Part shown: positions 29,678 through 39,915 of the stretch, piece by piece
Numbering within the stretch: the first letter of the stretch is position 1
How the letters are laid out: each line of letters opens with the position of its first letter
From: Maniola hyperantus
Lineage: Eukaryota; Arthropoda; Insecta; Lepidoptera; Nymphalidae
Assembly: GCF_902806685.2 (NCBI RefSeq)
Contig: NC_048562.1
Coordinates: 3,742,520 to 3,806,519 of the forward strand
DNA length: 64,000 nucleotides
Direction: 5' to 3'
Notes under the pieces: model-generated
Database searches by the model: none
Seen by the model: only the letters and a program-made list of their open reading frames with translations
Told to the model about the DNA's origin: nothing
Made by a program: the position numbers and the translations under genes

Positions 29678-30166
29678 TTTAGGATTCCCTACCCGAAGGG
29701 ACCCTGTTACTGAACCTTCGCTATTCGCCTGTATGTCTGTCTGTCAGCGGGCTGTATCTCATGAACCGTAATAAATAGGTTATAATATGTTAGTTGAAAT
29801 TTTCACAGAGTGTGGATTGAATGTCTATTTTATTGCAGCTGTAACAACTAACAAAAATTTCAAAATAGCCGTCATGCAAATCTCTACATAATATAAAAAT
29901 GAAATGCTGAATGTGTTGCTGATCGCAAATCTCGAGCACAGCTGACCCGATTTCGCTAATTCTTTTTTTATAATATTCCTTGAAGTACGAGGATGGTTCT
30001 TACGGAGAGAAAAATTAAAAAAAATCCTGAAAAAGATTCGACTGTTAGGCGGTACGAAGTTCGCCGGGTCAGCTAGTCAAAAATACAAACAAGTATGTAG
30101 TGTTAGATCTTGTACGATTGTACGGAACCCTACGTGTGCGAGTGCAACTCGCACTTGTCCCGTTTT
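29678..30166 (+). repeat. family G variant interrupted by a Helitron-like element
   Basis: 'aggattccctacccgaaggg' with 'ctgttactgaacc' at one end, 'cgtacggaaccctacgtgtg' and 'gagtgcaactcgcacttgtc' at the other. The first end also matches the scrap near 5700. Confidence 0.6.
29881..30076 (+). mobile_element. Helitron-like insertion (third subfamily)
   Basis: TC start (tctctacataatataaaaat) after host A and 'ccgggtcagctag' before host T. Body 'ctcgagcacagctgacccga' and 'ggcggtacgaagttcgccgg'. It splits the G variant, so it is the younger of the two. Confidence 0.7.
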
Positions 30167-30374
30167 TTCAGGAATCGTCACCATTTTATTCGGATGTTGT
30201 TATTTACATGGGAATTACTTCGGCACTGTATAATTTGGGCATTCTATTGAATAAATAATGGATTCAATCAAGTATTTCTTTCTTGCCTTACGTAATTTTT
30301 CTTCTTTTTTTTGTTGTCTAATTTAGGCAGAGTTTAATAAGTATAGAAATTCTTCTTACCATAATATATCATTA

Positions 30375-30537
30375 CTAGCTTATGCTCGCGACTTCGCGTG
30401 GACTACACAAATTTCAAACCCCTATTTCACCCCCTTAGGAGTTGAATCTTTAAAAATCCTTTCTTAGCGGATGCCAACGTCATAATGGCTATCTGCATGC
30501 CAAATTTCAGCCCGATCCGTCCAGTAGTTTGAGGTGT
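30375..30537 (-). mobile_element. A2 Helitron-like remnant
   Basis: ctagcttatgctcgcgactt to 'gatccgtccagtagtttgag', then replaced by an RTE fragment at about 30538. Confidence 0.75.
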
Positions 30538-30539
30538 CT

Positions 30540-30820
30540 TCCAACACTGCGACGAAAATCATGTCTAATGCTTTTCCAGTTGGGTAGGTCCAATTTCGAG
30601 AAAGAAGTCAACCGCCGAATCCAACTCGGTTGGGCAGCGTTCAGGAAGCTTCGAATCCTCTTGTCTCCTTGTCCAAAATTCCTCGGTGCTTGAAGACCAA
30701 AGTCTTCGAGCAGTGCGTGTTGCCAGTGATGACATATGGATCCGAGACATGGGCCTCATAAGGAAGCTCAGAGTCACTCAGCGGGCGATGGAGAGAGCTA
30801 TGCTTGGAGTTTCTCTACTT
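30540..30820 (+). mobile_element. RTE-type LINE internal fragment
   Basis: Plus strand encodes FEKEVNRRIQLGWAAFRKL, frameshifts, then a KTKVFEQCVLPVMTYGSET-like stretch, and LRVTQRAMERAMLGVSL. It overlaps the 5' part of the 51181 copy but lacks WQWAGHIV and the tail. A minus-strand 70-codon frame is its antisense. Confidence 0.75.
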
Positions 30821-31099
30821 CTTGCCTGCATTAGAACGTAATCTGTAGCGCTAGAAGCGGCGCGGATTCGAACCGGCGATCGATAGCCGCATTCCCGAAA
30901 CATCGGGTTCCTTTTTTGTCTGATTCGTTTCCATTTGGCCTTTTATTTGCGGATTTTGAGTTATTACTGTGCGGCCCGGAGATTTAGATAAAAAATAGAA
31001 AGGCATTTGTGTTACACACGAAAATTCAGATTTTTTTCTCTGAAATAAGTGTCTGCTTCATTTTCATTTAAATATTGATAAAAGAGAGCGCATGATTCA
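30821..31099. other. no complete gene seen
   Basis: A B-box-like 'ggttcgaatccgcgcc' occurs on minus at about 30867, but no tRNA cloverleaf could be built around it. Confidence 0.35.
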
Positions 31100-31312
31100 T
31101 CTATACTAATATTATAAAGAGGTAAAGTTTGTAAGTTTGTTTGTAATAAGTACCTAATGTCTGCAACTAAGGAACCAATTTAAAAAAATTTTTCACCAGT
31201 AGACAGCTACATAGCTACAAAGCTGACAGGCTATATTTTATTTCAAAATACAATTAGAGATCCCTACGAAAATTGTACCAAACTACCCGCGCGAAGCCGT
31301 ATAGCGTTGTTT
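31100..31312 (+). mobile_element. Helitron-like remnant
   Basis: A|TC start (tctatactaatattataaag), 'gtaaagtttgtaagtttgtt' and 'ctacccgcgcgaagccgtat'. The CTAG end is lost. Related to the actagcgacccgcc family by its 3' block. Confidence 0.6.
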
Positions 31313-31830
31313 TGTATACTGCCTTATCTACCTAATGCCAGTTGACCATTGTGTTAACCTACATTATACTAGTGGTTTATGCCAAACAAAACCATGCGTC
31401 CTTCAAGTTCTTACCTGGCAAGGGAAAACTTTTGCAAGGAAAACATTTGTATTTATCTTATTCCTATTTTAAAATTGACTAATATTTTATTACTTATCTG
31501 CAGGATACGACCGAAATTATACATAAATAATTAAATACCCACCCAAAAATAGCCAAATGGCAATATTATTTCCTGACATATCTTTCGTCGTTTTATCCTA
31601 TCTGTTACTAATATAACACTCGAATATCTTCGGTATGCAGTCTTTATGCGATTTTATAAAAACATAGTCGCTTTCGCCTCGTAGATCCGGATTTCCCTCT
31701 ATGAACTAGCTATGAGCGTTGCATTTTCCGAAAACGGAAGTTTTTACTTTTTCCCATTGTTTTTCCAAAAAAGTTTTGCTGAACAGGCTTGCAACAAAGT
31801 ATAGAGATGTAGGTATAATATATGTACCCA
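31313..31830. other. no gene seen
   Basis: AT-rich, apparently unique. Confidence 0.35.
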
Positions 31831-31969
31831 TAGTACGCGACAGGTTGAGATGGCAATCGGGGTATGAGGCGGGGGGACGCCCCGCACACCCGCACCGAGT
31901 AAGTGCGGGGCTGACCGGGTGTGCGGGGCGTTCTCTCCCCGATTGCCATCTCGACCTGTCGCGTACTAT
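31831..31969. mobile_element. M-GC MITE, intact
   Basis: TIR tagtacgcgacaggttgaga / 'ctcgacctgtcgcgtacta'. Pairing continues through 'tggcaatcggggta' and 'ccccgattgcca', then 'cgccccgcacacccgca' and 'gggtgtgcggggcg'. Almost the whole 139 bp can fold as one GC-rich hairpin. Confidence 0.85.
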
Positions 31970-31994
31970 AGTTTATATACCTACACTATTATAA

Positions 31995-32209
31995 TCACAC
32001 TAATACTATAAAGGCGAAAGTCTGTGTGTATGTTTATTACTCTTTCACGCAAAAAACTACTGAACAGATTTGCCTGAAATTTGGAATGGAGATAGGTTTA
32101 TACCCTGGATAAACTTAAAGCCTACTTTTTATCCTGGGAAATCAAAAAGTTTCCACGGGATTTTTAAAAAACCTATATCCATGTGAACGAAGCCGCGGCC
32201 ACCAGCTAG
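31995..32209 (+). mobile_element. Lep1-like Helitron
   Basis: A|TC start (tcacactaatactataaagg), 'gcctgaaatttggaatggag' and 'gaagccgcggccaccagcta' with 'g|T'. Both ends present. Confidence 0.75.
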
Positions 32210-32220
32210 TAATATTATAA

Positions 32221-32345
32221 TCACTACCGATATTATAAATGCGAAAGTATGTTTGTTTGTTGGTTTATTGGTTTGTCCTTCAATCACGTCGCAACGGGGC
32301 AATGGATCGACGTGATTTTTTGCATGGATATAGTTTAAGGACTCT
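32221..32345 (+). mobile_element. Lep1 variant, 3' truncated
   Basis: 'tcactaccgatattataaat', 'ggtttgtccttcaatcacgt' and 'cgacgtgattttttgcatgg'. Stops before the body. Confidence 0.7.
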
Positions 32346-32675
32346 ATTCGCGGCTGGCCGATGTCGATTGTAGGTATTTTATACGCGAGTAGGCACTTTT
32401 CCATCCACTGGCGCGTTGACGTCAGACCGGGGAGACTCCGATACAATATAGATACAACTCAAGCGGTTACAATTTTGAGGTTTTCCAAGTAATACAATTA
32501 TTTGTTTACTTTTAATAAAAAAAGTGTAATTTTCAAAGTTATCGGGGTAGGTATTTAAAAACGAATATGGTATTATTATTGAAATCCAAGATGGCCGCTG
32601 CGTCAATATGACATTTTCACAATATGGGTGTCGTTTTCAAATCAAAAATCAATCAATCAATCAGACTTGCAACGA

Positions 32676-32786
32676 ATATTCGGTTACTATTCGGTATTCG
32701 GCCTATTCGGCTGCTTTTATTATATTCGGCCGAATACCGAATATCTACATATCATTATTCGGCCGAATACCGACTACTTTATATAT
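32676..32786. repeat. palindromic TATTCGG repeat cluster
   Basis: Repeated 'attcggccgaataccgaata'-type motifs in both orientations between about 32676 and 32780, followed by (aaat)n-like sequence. Class unknown. Confidence 0.6.
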
Positions 32787-32889
32787 AAATAAATAAATAA
32801 TTTATTTTGTCATAGAGAAATAATTGGTAAAATGAAAAATTAAAATCGATTGATTACCTATTCATATTTTCAGACCGGTCGCGGTGAGT

Positions 32890-32984
32890 GACATAGTCTA
32901 CTTTTTATGCCGAAAAATCAAAGAATCCCCATGGGATTTAAAACAACCTAAATCCACGCGTACGCAGTCGTGGGCATCAGCTAG
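32890..32984 (+). repeat. Lep1 3' end
   Basis: 'gccgaaaaatcaaagaatcc' to 'gtcgtgggcatcagctag'. Confidence 0.7.
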
Positions 32985-33000
32985 TTATTTAAAAACTAGA

Positions 33001-33310
33001 CTAGATGATGCCCACAACTTTTTTTTTAATATCTTTATTTTTAAAGGGCTTTTATACACTATGTACATGACAACCCTATCGTACCTTATAACTTTAACTT
33101 AACTAACAGTTATTACTAAAATCAAATTTTATATGCCTAATATTATACCTAACTTAAGTAACTTAAATTTTTTGTGTATATTCAGTCATTCAAGCTATCA
33201 CAACACCTCTGTGTCCAGAGGCGCATCGAGCTAAATGCATGATTCCCACAACTTAATCTGCGTGGTTTGAGGTCTCTAAAAATCCCGTGGAAACATTAGG
33301 TTTTCCAGGA
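33001..33310 (-). mobile_element. Lep1 remnant split by a retroelement
   Basis: ctagatgatgcccacaactt breaks off at 33020 and resumes at 33245 with cccacaacttaatctgcgtg, then 'aaatcccgtggaaacattag'. The duplicated cccacaactt marks the insertion site. Confidence 0.8.
33021..33244 (-). mobile_element. truncated retroelement with 10-bp target-site duplication
   Basis: Begins with a T run (poly-A on minus), then 'atatctttatttttaaaggg' and ends 'ccagaggcgcatcgagctaa'. Flanked by cccacaactt at 33011-33020 and 33245-33254. No coding. Confidence 0.8.
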
Positions 33311-33769
33311 TAAGAGTAAAAGCTAAAGTCAGAAAAGCAGGTTAAATTTAACTAATTTTATAAGTTATTAACATGCTCCCTCAGCTCGCACGTGGATATA
33401 GATCACAACGCGTAGAGCCTAATCGAGAGATTTAATCATTATAATAACCTAACTGCAATATTAACTTGATTAGGGCACAATTGCTATTGTAACCACATAA
33501 TCAAAATATCGACCTAAACACAAAAGTATTTATTGAGTCTCGAGTCGGAACAAGACTGAAGTAATAACTGTCAAACACTCGTATTTATACAAATCGAATC
33601 AAGATGGCTACCCCACCACAGATTGCGTGACATCGGATGAGTCAAATATTGTCTAATTCATTAAACTAATTTCACTAAGCTAACAAAAGTTTGTAAAAAA
33701 TAGCCTCCGCAAGTATGTCCTTCCCGGGATGCAAGCTGTCTCTGTACCAAATTTCATCAAAATTGGTCA
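33311..33769. other. spacer with a Lep1 scrap
   Basis: 33690-33765 contains 'gtccttcccgggatgcaagc' and 'accaaatttcatcaaaattg' from a Lep1 body. Nothing else recognised. Confidence 0.4.
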
Positions 33770-34250
33770 AGTGCCGTGTAAAAGCTAGACTTGAACTCGC
33801 ACACGAAGGGTTCCGTGCCGTCGTACAAGAAATAACACTTTTTAGGGTTCCGTACCTCAGAAGGAAAAACGGAATCCTTATAGGATCACTTTGTTGTCTG
33901 TCTGTCTGTCGGTCTGTCAAGAAACCTACAGGGTACTTTCCGTTGACCTAGAATCATGAAATTTGGCAGGTAGGTAGGTCTTATAGCTGACATTTGGGGA
34001 AAAATCTGAAAACCGTGAATTTGTGGTTACATCACACAAAAAAAATTAAATTGTGGCCATGAACTAAAAATTAGTATTTTCAATTTTCGAAGTAAGATAA
34101 CTATATCAAGTTTAGTGTGCATTCTAAAATAGATTTTTATACCTCATAGTTTTTGAATTATCGTGCAAAATGACGAAAAAATACGACTGTATTATACTAC
34201 GGAACCCTCGGTGCGCGAGCCTGACTCGCACTTGGCCGGTTTTTTTTAAT
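33770..34250 (+). repeat. family G repeat joined to a G end scrap
   Basis: A short opposite-orientation end ('cgcacacgaagggttccgtg') precedes a near-complete copy from 'tttagggttccgtacctcag' to 'gactcgcacttggccggttt'. Confidence 0.8.
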
Positions 34251-35082
34251 CCTGTACAGACTTCACTTTGGCATAAAAATGATAATTACTAATTAGTACC
34301 TACTTAGCGTACTAAAAAGGATTAACATTAGAAAGTGTAATTCCTAAAACAAATGAGAATCGGAACCTTAGTAGACTCTTGAATTGAATTATTAATGTAA
34401 AAAAAACAGCATCCCTTATTAAAATCTGTGCCCAAATTGCGAGTTTATTTCACATAAATATCAACCCTATGTTCAAAGCACTAAGTTCTAAAAACGCTTG
34501 CATTTACTATTTCCATTAGACAGTAAACAGTGACGTACATTAATAAAGCATACACTGAACTTTGTACATTATTTACAAAGCGTTTAAAGTTCTATTTGGC
34601 TTGAACAGTTTCCAGGATAGTATTATGCATACGGTTTTAAAGAAATTTTCGGCAAAGTTAAAAATTTAAATGCAATTCAAAATAATTCGGCTGAGCAAAA
34701 AGTGATTGGGTCAGCAGGGGTTGAAATCGTTTGAGAGATTTAAGAGTGATTAACATACCTTCAAGTAAAAGACTATGTATATTGTATGTATGTAATTTTC
34801 AAAATTAAAACTGGATGTTGTATAGGTATAGATAATTTTTAAAATTAAAAGGGGGATGAGGAACGTTATACTCTATGCCAAATGTCAAAGTAATGTCAAA
34901 GTTGAAGTGACAGATGACAGATATTTCATTGCCACTTTTAAGACTAACCTCGGGAAGAGACCATTGTATTTCAAGTGTGTGGAATTAAATATTAATTACT
35001 AAAATAAGTTAGTACAGTAGAATACAAATAATTACACCAAAGACCTCCTAAACAAGTGTTTTATTAAACATTACAAAAATCG
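34251..35082. other. no gene seen
   Basis: AT-rich, apparently unique; short 'aatgtcaaagt' repeats near 34880-34905. Confidence 0.35.
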
Positions 35083-35198
35083 AACTTTAGAAAGAGATAG
35101 GTAGCGGTTTCATAGATCGTTGTCTCTGTCGTTAAGATCGACAAAACGTCACATACTCTCTCTGTGCTTTTTCTTGCCCTGAGATTTCTGCTTCGTAA
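35083..35198. mobile_element. M-Y MITE, partial
   Basis: 'tagaaagagataggtagcgg', 'gttgtctctgtcgttaagat' and 'cgacaaaacgtcacatactc'. Both TIRs are missing. Full copy at 36773. Confidence 0.6.
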
Positions 35199-35201
35199 AG
35201 C

Positions 35202-35515
35202 TGTGATAGCCTAGTGGTTAGGACGTCTGCCTTCTAGTCGGAGGTCGGGGGTTCGATCCCGGGCACGCACCTCTAACTTTTCGGAGTTATGTGCGTTTCA
35301 AGAAATTAAAATATCACTCGCTTTAACGGTGAAGGAAAACATCGTGAGGAAACCTGCATGCCTGAGTTCTCCATAATGTTCTCAAAGGTGTGTGAAGTCT
35401 ACCAATCCGCACATGGCCAGCGTGGACTATGGCCAAAACCCTTCTCACTCTGAGAGGAGACCCGTGCTCTGTAGTGAGCCGGCGATGGATTGATCATAAT
35501 GATGATGATGATTCG
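35202..35515 (+). mobile_element. SINE-R, full length
   Basis: tRNA-like head with A-box region 'tgatagcctagtggttagga' and B box 'gggttcgatcccgggcacgc'; body 'gaaaacatcgtgaggaaacc', 'ccaatccgcacatggccagc' and 'ccgtgctctgtagtgagccg'; short (ATG)n tail 'cataatgatgatgatgatt'. Reference copy for this window. Confidence 0.85.
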
Positions 35516-35956
35516 TGGTAATTATTCGTAAAAACACAGCTTTTGAAAGCTTATGTAAAAAGCTAATGACTCTATAAAAAGCAGTTTTATTATAAAAGTA
35601 GGCTTTCCGCACTTAAAAAACGAAATAGGTTAAACCATAGGAAAACATTACCTAAGTACAACGACGAAATGGGTAACTAAAGTATTGCCAATAAAAAAAA
35701 CTTAATCGCCGTAATCGAAATCGGGTTCGCGGTAAAATCGATTATAATATTGCGAAATGGCGATAACGATTCTGCCTAGGCGAGAAAAAGCGATTAGGGT
35801 CATGGAACTGTTAGGAATTACAGAGATTTACCTGAAAATTAGAGTGGCTACGGGGAAAATTGTGCGAAAAACGCTGCGCTTTCGGATGCGAGGTTGCCAT
35901 TCTAGGGATCGCAACTTTTATCGGTTTTTAAACCCCGACCCAAAAAGAAATGTGTA
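35516..35956. other. no supported gene
   Basis: A 72-codon plus frame (from 35757) is rich in Arg and Lys with no recognised motif and no homologous copy here. Not called. Confidence 0.35.
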
Positions 35957-36033
35957 CAAGCCTGTGATAGCCTAGTGCTTAGGATGTCCGCCTTCTAATC
36001 GGAGGTCGGGGGTTCGATCACGGGCGCACCTAC
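35957..36033 (+). repeat. SINE-R head fragment
   Basis: 'ctgtgatagcctagtgctta' and 'cgggggttcgatcacgggcg' only. Confidence 0.75.
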
Positions 36034-36114
36034 CACGAAGATATCAACTACCAAACCCGCACGAAGCACGCGTCACTCTGGCCCCGTCCAATTTCTTTGC
36101 TGGTCGTTACTTGT

Positions 36115-36225
36115 TCCAAATATGAATCCGCATCCGTAAAAGCTCCGCATTGATTGATGCGGATGTCTGAATTAAAGTAGATGTTTCGATTAATGCGGTT
36201 GCGAATATCCGTAACACCCCTAATT
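36115..36225. repeat. 'gcatccg/gcggat' repeat
   Basis: Alternating 'atgaatccgcatccg', 'gatgcggatgtctgaatt' and 'ttgcgaatatccgtaacacc'; inverted motifs suggest a decayed TE end. Confidence 0.45.
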
Positions 36226-36483
36226 CAGACCTTATGGGTCACTTTTTTTCTTGGTTCAAGACTTATCACTTTATCCTATCTATCACAAACATAAAGGTGC
36301 AAATATCTCAGTTGGAAATCCTAACACCGCGACGTCCGATTGAGGTGTCGATAGCCTTTTTGGATGAAATCACTCCATACAAATACAAATCCATGTATTT
36401 TAGATGCGAAGCTGGATAAGCGTCATACAATTACTTACAGATAGGTATCTATACATTTTAATATGTAGAGTCAGCAACAAAGC
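36226..36483. other. no supported gene
   Basis: A 61-codon frame at 36234-36419 has no recognised motif. Confidence 0.3.
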
Positions 36484-36630
36484 TATAGCCCCAATAGCTC
36501 AACGGTTAGAGTAGACCGAAAATCCGAAAGTTTACCGGTTCAAACCCCACCCGTTGCACTACTGTCGTAACTACTCCTAGCACAAGCTTAACGCTTATTT
36601 AGTTGGAGGGGAAAGGAGAATATAAAAATT
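36484..36630 (+). mobile_element. SINE-P
   Basis: 'agccccaatagctcaacggt', 'accggttcaaaccccacccg' and 'ctcctagcacaagcttaacg', A-rich tail. Confidence 0.75.
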
Positions 36631-36772
36631 ATATAAAAAAAAAATCAGACAGTAACCGTCCATAATATTAGTCATCATTGCCTTAATATTCTTTTAAAAA
36701 AAGCTAGGGTTGCACCCGCCAGTACAAGCAACTATGGACATGTGCATACCTAGCTTTGTTGCCGACTGTACT

Positions 36773-36958
36773 TACAATACGCGGCAGAAAGTAATGTACA
36801 TCGACCTTTAGAAGGAGATAGCGGATTTGGAGAGCATTGTCTTACGTCGTTGAGACTGACAAAACGGCATATGAGTATGACTGACAGAGACAACGCTCTA
36901 CATAGCCGAAATGTCATTCTAAAGGCCGATGTACATTACTTTCTGCCGCGTACTGTAG
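36773..36958. mobile_element. M-Y MITE, full length
   Basis: TIRs of about 40 bp: left 'acgcggcagaaagtaatgta' with 'catcgacctttagaa', right 'ttctaaaggccgatgtacat' with 'tactttctgccgcgtactgt'. Inside, 'tgagactgacaaaacggcat' and 'gactgacagagacaacgctc'. Other copies: 35083, 39757 and 50405. Confidence 0.8.
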
Positions 36959-36967
36959 ATTGTACCT

Positions 36968-37279
36968 TGAGCTCATCATCAACCTTTCACCGGCTCACTA
37001 CAGAGCACGGGTCTCCTCTCAGAATAAGAAAGGTTTGGTCAGTCTACACTGCTGGCCAAGTGCGGTTTGGCAGACTTCACACACCTTTGAGAACATTATG
37101 GAGAACTCTCAGGCATGCAGGTTTCCTCACCATGTTTTCCTTCACCGTTAATAAAGCAAGTGATATTTAAATGGTTAAAACGCACATAACTCCGAAAAGT
37201 TAGAAGTGCGTGCCCGGAATCGAACCCCTGATCTCCCGAATAGGAGGCGGGCGTCATAACTACTTGGCTATCAAGGTTT
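36968..37279 (-). mobile_element. SINE-R, full length, minus
   Basis: 'catcatcaacctttcaccgg', 'actacagagcacgggtctcc', 'tcaggcatgcaggtttcctc' and 'tgcccggaatcgaacccctg'. Frames of 63-106 codons through it are SINE noise. Confidence 0.8.
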
Positions 37280-37282
37280 TTT

Positions 37283-37644
37283 TAAGGGTCCCGTATCTCA
37301 AAATCTGTCGGTCTGTCAAGAAACCTACAGGGTACTTCCCGTTGACCTAGAATCATGAAATTTGGCAGGTAGGTAGATCTTATAGCAGACATTAGGGGAA
37401 AAATCCGAAAACCGTGAATTTGTGGTCATGAACTAGAAATTAGTATTTTCAATTTTCAAAGTAAGATAACTATATCAAGTGGGGTATCATATGAAAGGGC
37501 TTCACCTGTGGATTCTAAAACAGATTTTTATTTATTTTTATGCAACATAGTTTTTGAGTTATCGTGCAAAATGTCGAAAAAATACGACTGCAGTACGGAA
37601 CCCTCAGTGCGCGAGTCAGACTTGCACTTGGCCGGTTTTTTTGT
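37283..37644 (+). repeat. family G repeat
   Basis: 'agggtcccgtatctcaaaat' (start deleted around the coloured (GTCT)n run) to 'cagacttgcacttggccggt'. Confidence 0.8.
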
Positions 37645-37875
37645 TGTTTGTCTATCTGTCTGTCAAGAAACCTACAGAGTACCTTTCCGTTGACCTAGAA
37701 TCATGAAATTTGGCAGGTAGGTAGGTCTTATAGCAGACATTAGGGGAGAAATCTGAAAACCGTGAATTTGTGGTTAGGTATATCACAAAAAAAGTGTTTT
37801 GAACAAATAATTAATATTTTCAACTTATAAAGTAAGATTAGTATACCAATTGGGGTGGGGTATCATATGAAAGGG
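37645..37875 (+). repeat. family G repeat, tandem partial copy
   Basis: Begins at 'gttgtttgtctatctgtctg', directly after the previous copy's T run, and ends at 'tatcatatgaaagggc', where a SINE-R starts. Confidence 0.75.
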
Positions 37876-37985
37876 CTAAGCTGTGATAGCCTAGTGGTTA
37901 AGTCGTCCGCCTTCTAATCGGAAGTCGGGGGTTCGAACCCGTGCATGCAATTTTTCGGAGTTATGTGCGTTTTAAGTAATTAAGT
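37876..37985 (+). repeat. SINE-R head fragment
   Basis: 'agctgtgatagcctagtggt', 'ggggttcgaacccgtgcatg' and 'tttcggagttatgtgcgttt'. Confidence 0.75.
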
Positions 37986-38820
37986 GTCGCTAAACGTATG
38001 TATCACGCACGCAAGCGTACGAATTTGTCTTCGCTTTATAAAATACAATTCTTGTAATGACCTTTGCCTATCTGGAGTTTCATAACATCTTTGACAGAAA
38101 CATGAATAACAAAAAAAAAACAACAGATAGTTCTCTCCAACATTTATTGGTCGAAAAATAAATTAAAAACTTTGGATTTCAACAAAGGCCCGAAATCGTA
38201 AAAATAAATACCTACAGGGTCTACTCTTAATAACAACATATTTACATTCTTACCGAATTACTTAGTAGGTACAATTATTTACTTTTTTTTACCCCCATTA
38301 CCCCCCTTCTATTTTACAAATCAAACTTACCCCCAAAATTCAATAACGATTTCGCTTTTTATTTCTATTTCTCCCCTTAATTTAGTTGGGGCAGAGACAT
38401 TTTCTTTTTACAAAAATTCTTTAATTTTTTACACAATAATAATAATAATTTGTACAAAATAATAAACCAAAATGTACAATAAAATATACAGTCAATTAAG
38501 TAAAATACGAATTTTAAAATATAAATAGTAATATAAATTCATGTCCAATTAATTGAATAAAAATGTGATTTTTACAATTGCTTATATAACAATTTTGTTT
38601 TTATATTACAAATATTGCCTCATAAATTATAATAACTAAAATTATGTTATTATTCTTATTTTATTGCATTATGTTTCATGAAATACAGGAAATAGGCCTC
38701 GCATATTTATTTAAAAAAACATTCTGAATGTCAAAGAACATTCTTCACCATTGAAATATCATTCAATTTTTATCTTTTGATCGAATATAATAAAATAATT
38801 AGGTATCATGCGTAAAAAAT
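37986..38820. other. no gene seen; repeat-poor AT-rich zone begins
   Basis: Long A/T stretches (taataataataatttg near 38438-38453). No repeats of the families above. Confidence 0.4.
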
Positions 38821-38954
38821 GACTCCTCGCGCGCCAATTATACTATATTTAATTATATGGGTCAACTGTCATGTCAAAAGTACGGTTCGCCTTTAAATCG
38901 TACTTTTGACATGAAATTTGACACGAAAAGTTAAAATGGCGCGTGTGGAATCAC
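38821..38954. mobile_element. short relative of the 466-1011 MITE
   Basis: The ends 'cgcgcgccaattatact' and 'agttaaaatggcgcgtg' pair. The core is a perfect 14-bp stem, atgtcaaaagtacg (38871-38884) with its complement at 38899-38912. Confidence 0.65.
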
Positions 38955-39057
38955 ATTTTTCGGAATATAACGTCTTATTTTGATTTAATATTATTTTCAA
39001 TGAATTTTGTAGGTCAAATTGTCACTGGATTCTGTAGGACAAAATCTATTGAAAATA

Positions 39058-39512
39058 TAATCATTGATTCTGAGCACAACTAAATTTTAGCGTTTTCGCA
39101 TCCTCTTCTTACTAATGTAATATGAAAAGGACAGACACAGTTTGCCAGTTTTAAAAATTTTGAGCTGACAAACCTCATGACTTTAGATGCCAGTCGCGAG
39201 ACTATTGGGGCCGATTCTCTTGTACACAATCTCTAAACTAAACTAAATTAACAGGTCTAAATCTAGTGCTATCCTTTTCCGCGGGCAGCATTATGAAAGG
39301 GATAGCAATAGATTTAGACGTGTTATTTTAGTTTAGTTTAGAGATTGTGTACAACGAAATTAGCCACATTGTCTAAATTTGAAGAGCGCACTAAAATTTA
39401 GAGTCTTTAAATGTAAAATTCATGTTCCGTTCTTTTTAGAAATATCAAACAGAAAAAATTAATTGTCTTTTTCTAAATTTAGTTTAGAAAAAGACAACAG
39501 GATCGGTGCCAC
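39058..39512. mobile_element. MITE-N interrupted by MITE-T
   Basis: Reverse orientation to 11568: 'cattgattctgagcacaact', 'gcatcctcttcttactaatg' and 'gacaacaggatcggtgccac'. The nested element sits at 39207-39367. Confidence 0.7.
39207..39367. mobile_element. MITE-T (ggcc/agccac termini), nested
   Basis: Long TIRs: 'ccgattctcttgtacacaat', 'ctctaaactaaactaaatta' and, on the right, 'tttagtttagtttagagatt', 'gtgtacaacgaaattagcca'. The loop has 'ctatccttttccgcgggcag'. Copies at 45905 and 57491. Confidence 0.8.
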
Positions 39513-39756
39513 ATCTACATACTTTCAATGGATCGAATCATTGCATTATGTATACATTACAATAATTTCAATATTGCGTAAGCGTATTAATAAATTAAAA
39601 TAAGTTCATTCGTGCATTACAAAAATGATTTACTTTATCCAATTACAAACACACCGCTTAGGTAGGTACGTCAGTTCGGCACCAAATTAGATCATAATAT
39701 AATTGGCTTACCTTTCTGATACTATTTATTATGAAAAACATACAAATGTAGTAGGT

Positions 39757-39915
39757 ACAGTACGCGGCAGAAAAGGCCTTTAAAAAGAGATAGCGATTAT
39801 GTAGAGCATTGTCTCTATCGTTGAGACCTACAAAACGTCACACAGTGTGACAGAACAACATCTACAAAGCCGAAATCTCATTCTAAAGATCGATGTACAT
39901 TATACCACGCACTGT
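39757..39915. mobile_element. M-Y MITE
   Basis: 'acagtacgcggcagaaaagg', 'cattgtctctatcgttgaga' and 'gccgaaatctcattctaaag'; the right TIR is altered ('taccacgcactgta'). Confidence 0.75.

Noticed and set aside
30845..30925. tRNA gene on the minus strand
   Set aside because: Only a B-box-like ggttcgaatcc is present; no acceptor stem, anticodon arm or A box could be placed.
35202..35290. tRNA gene
   Set aside because: The tRNA-like A and B boxes belong to the SINE-R head, repeated at seven or more places and followed by the SINE body.
35757..35975. 72-codon basic frame as a gene
   Set aside because: Runs into a SINE-R head at its 3' end; no motif.
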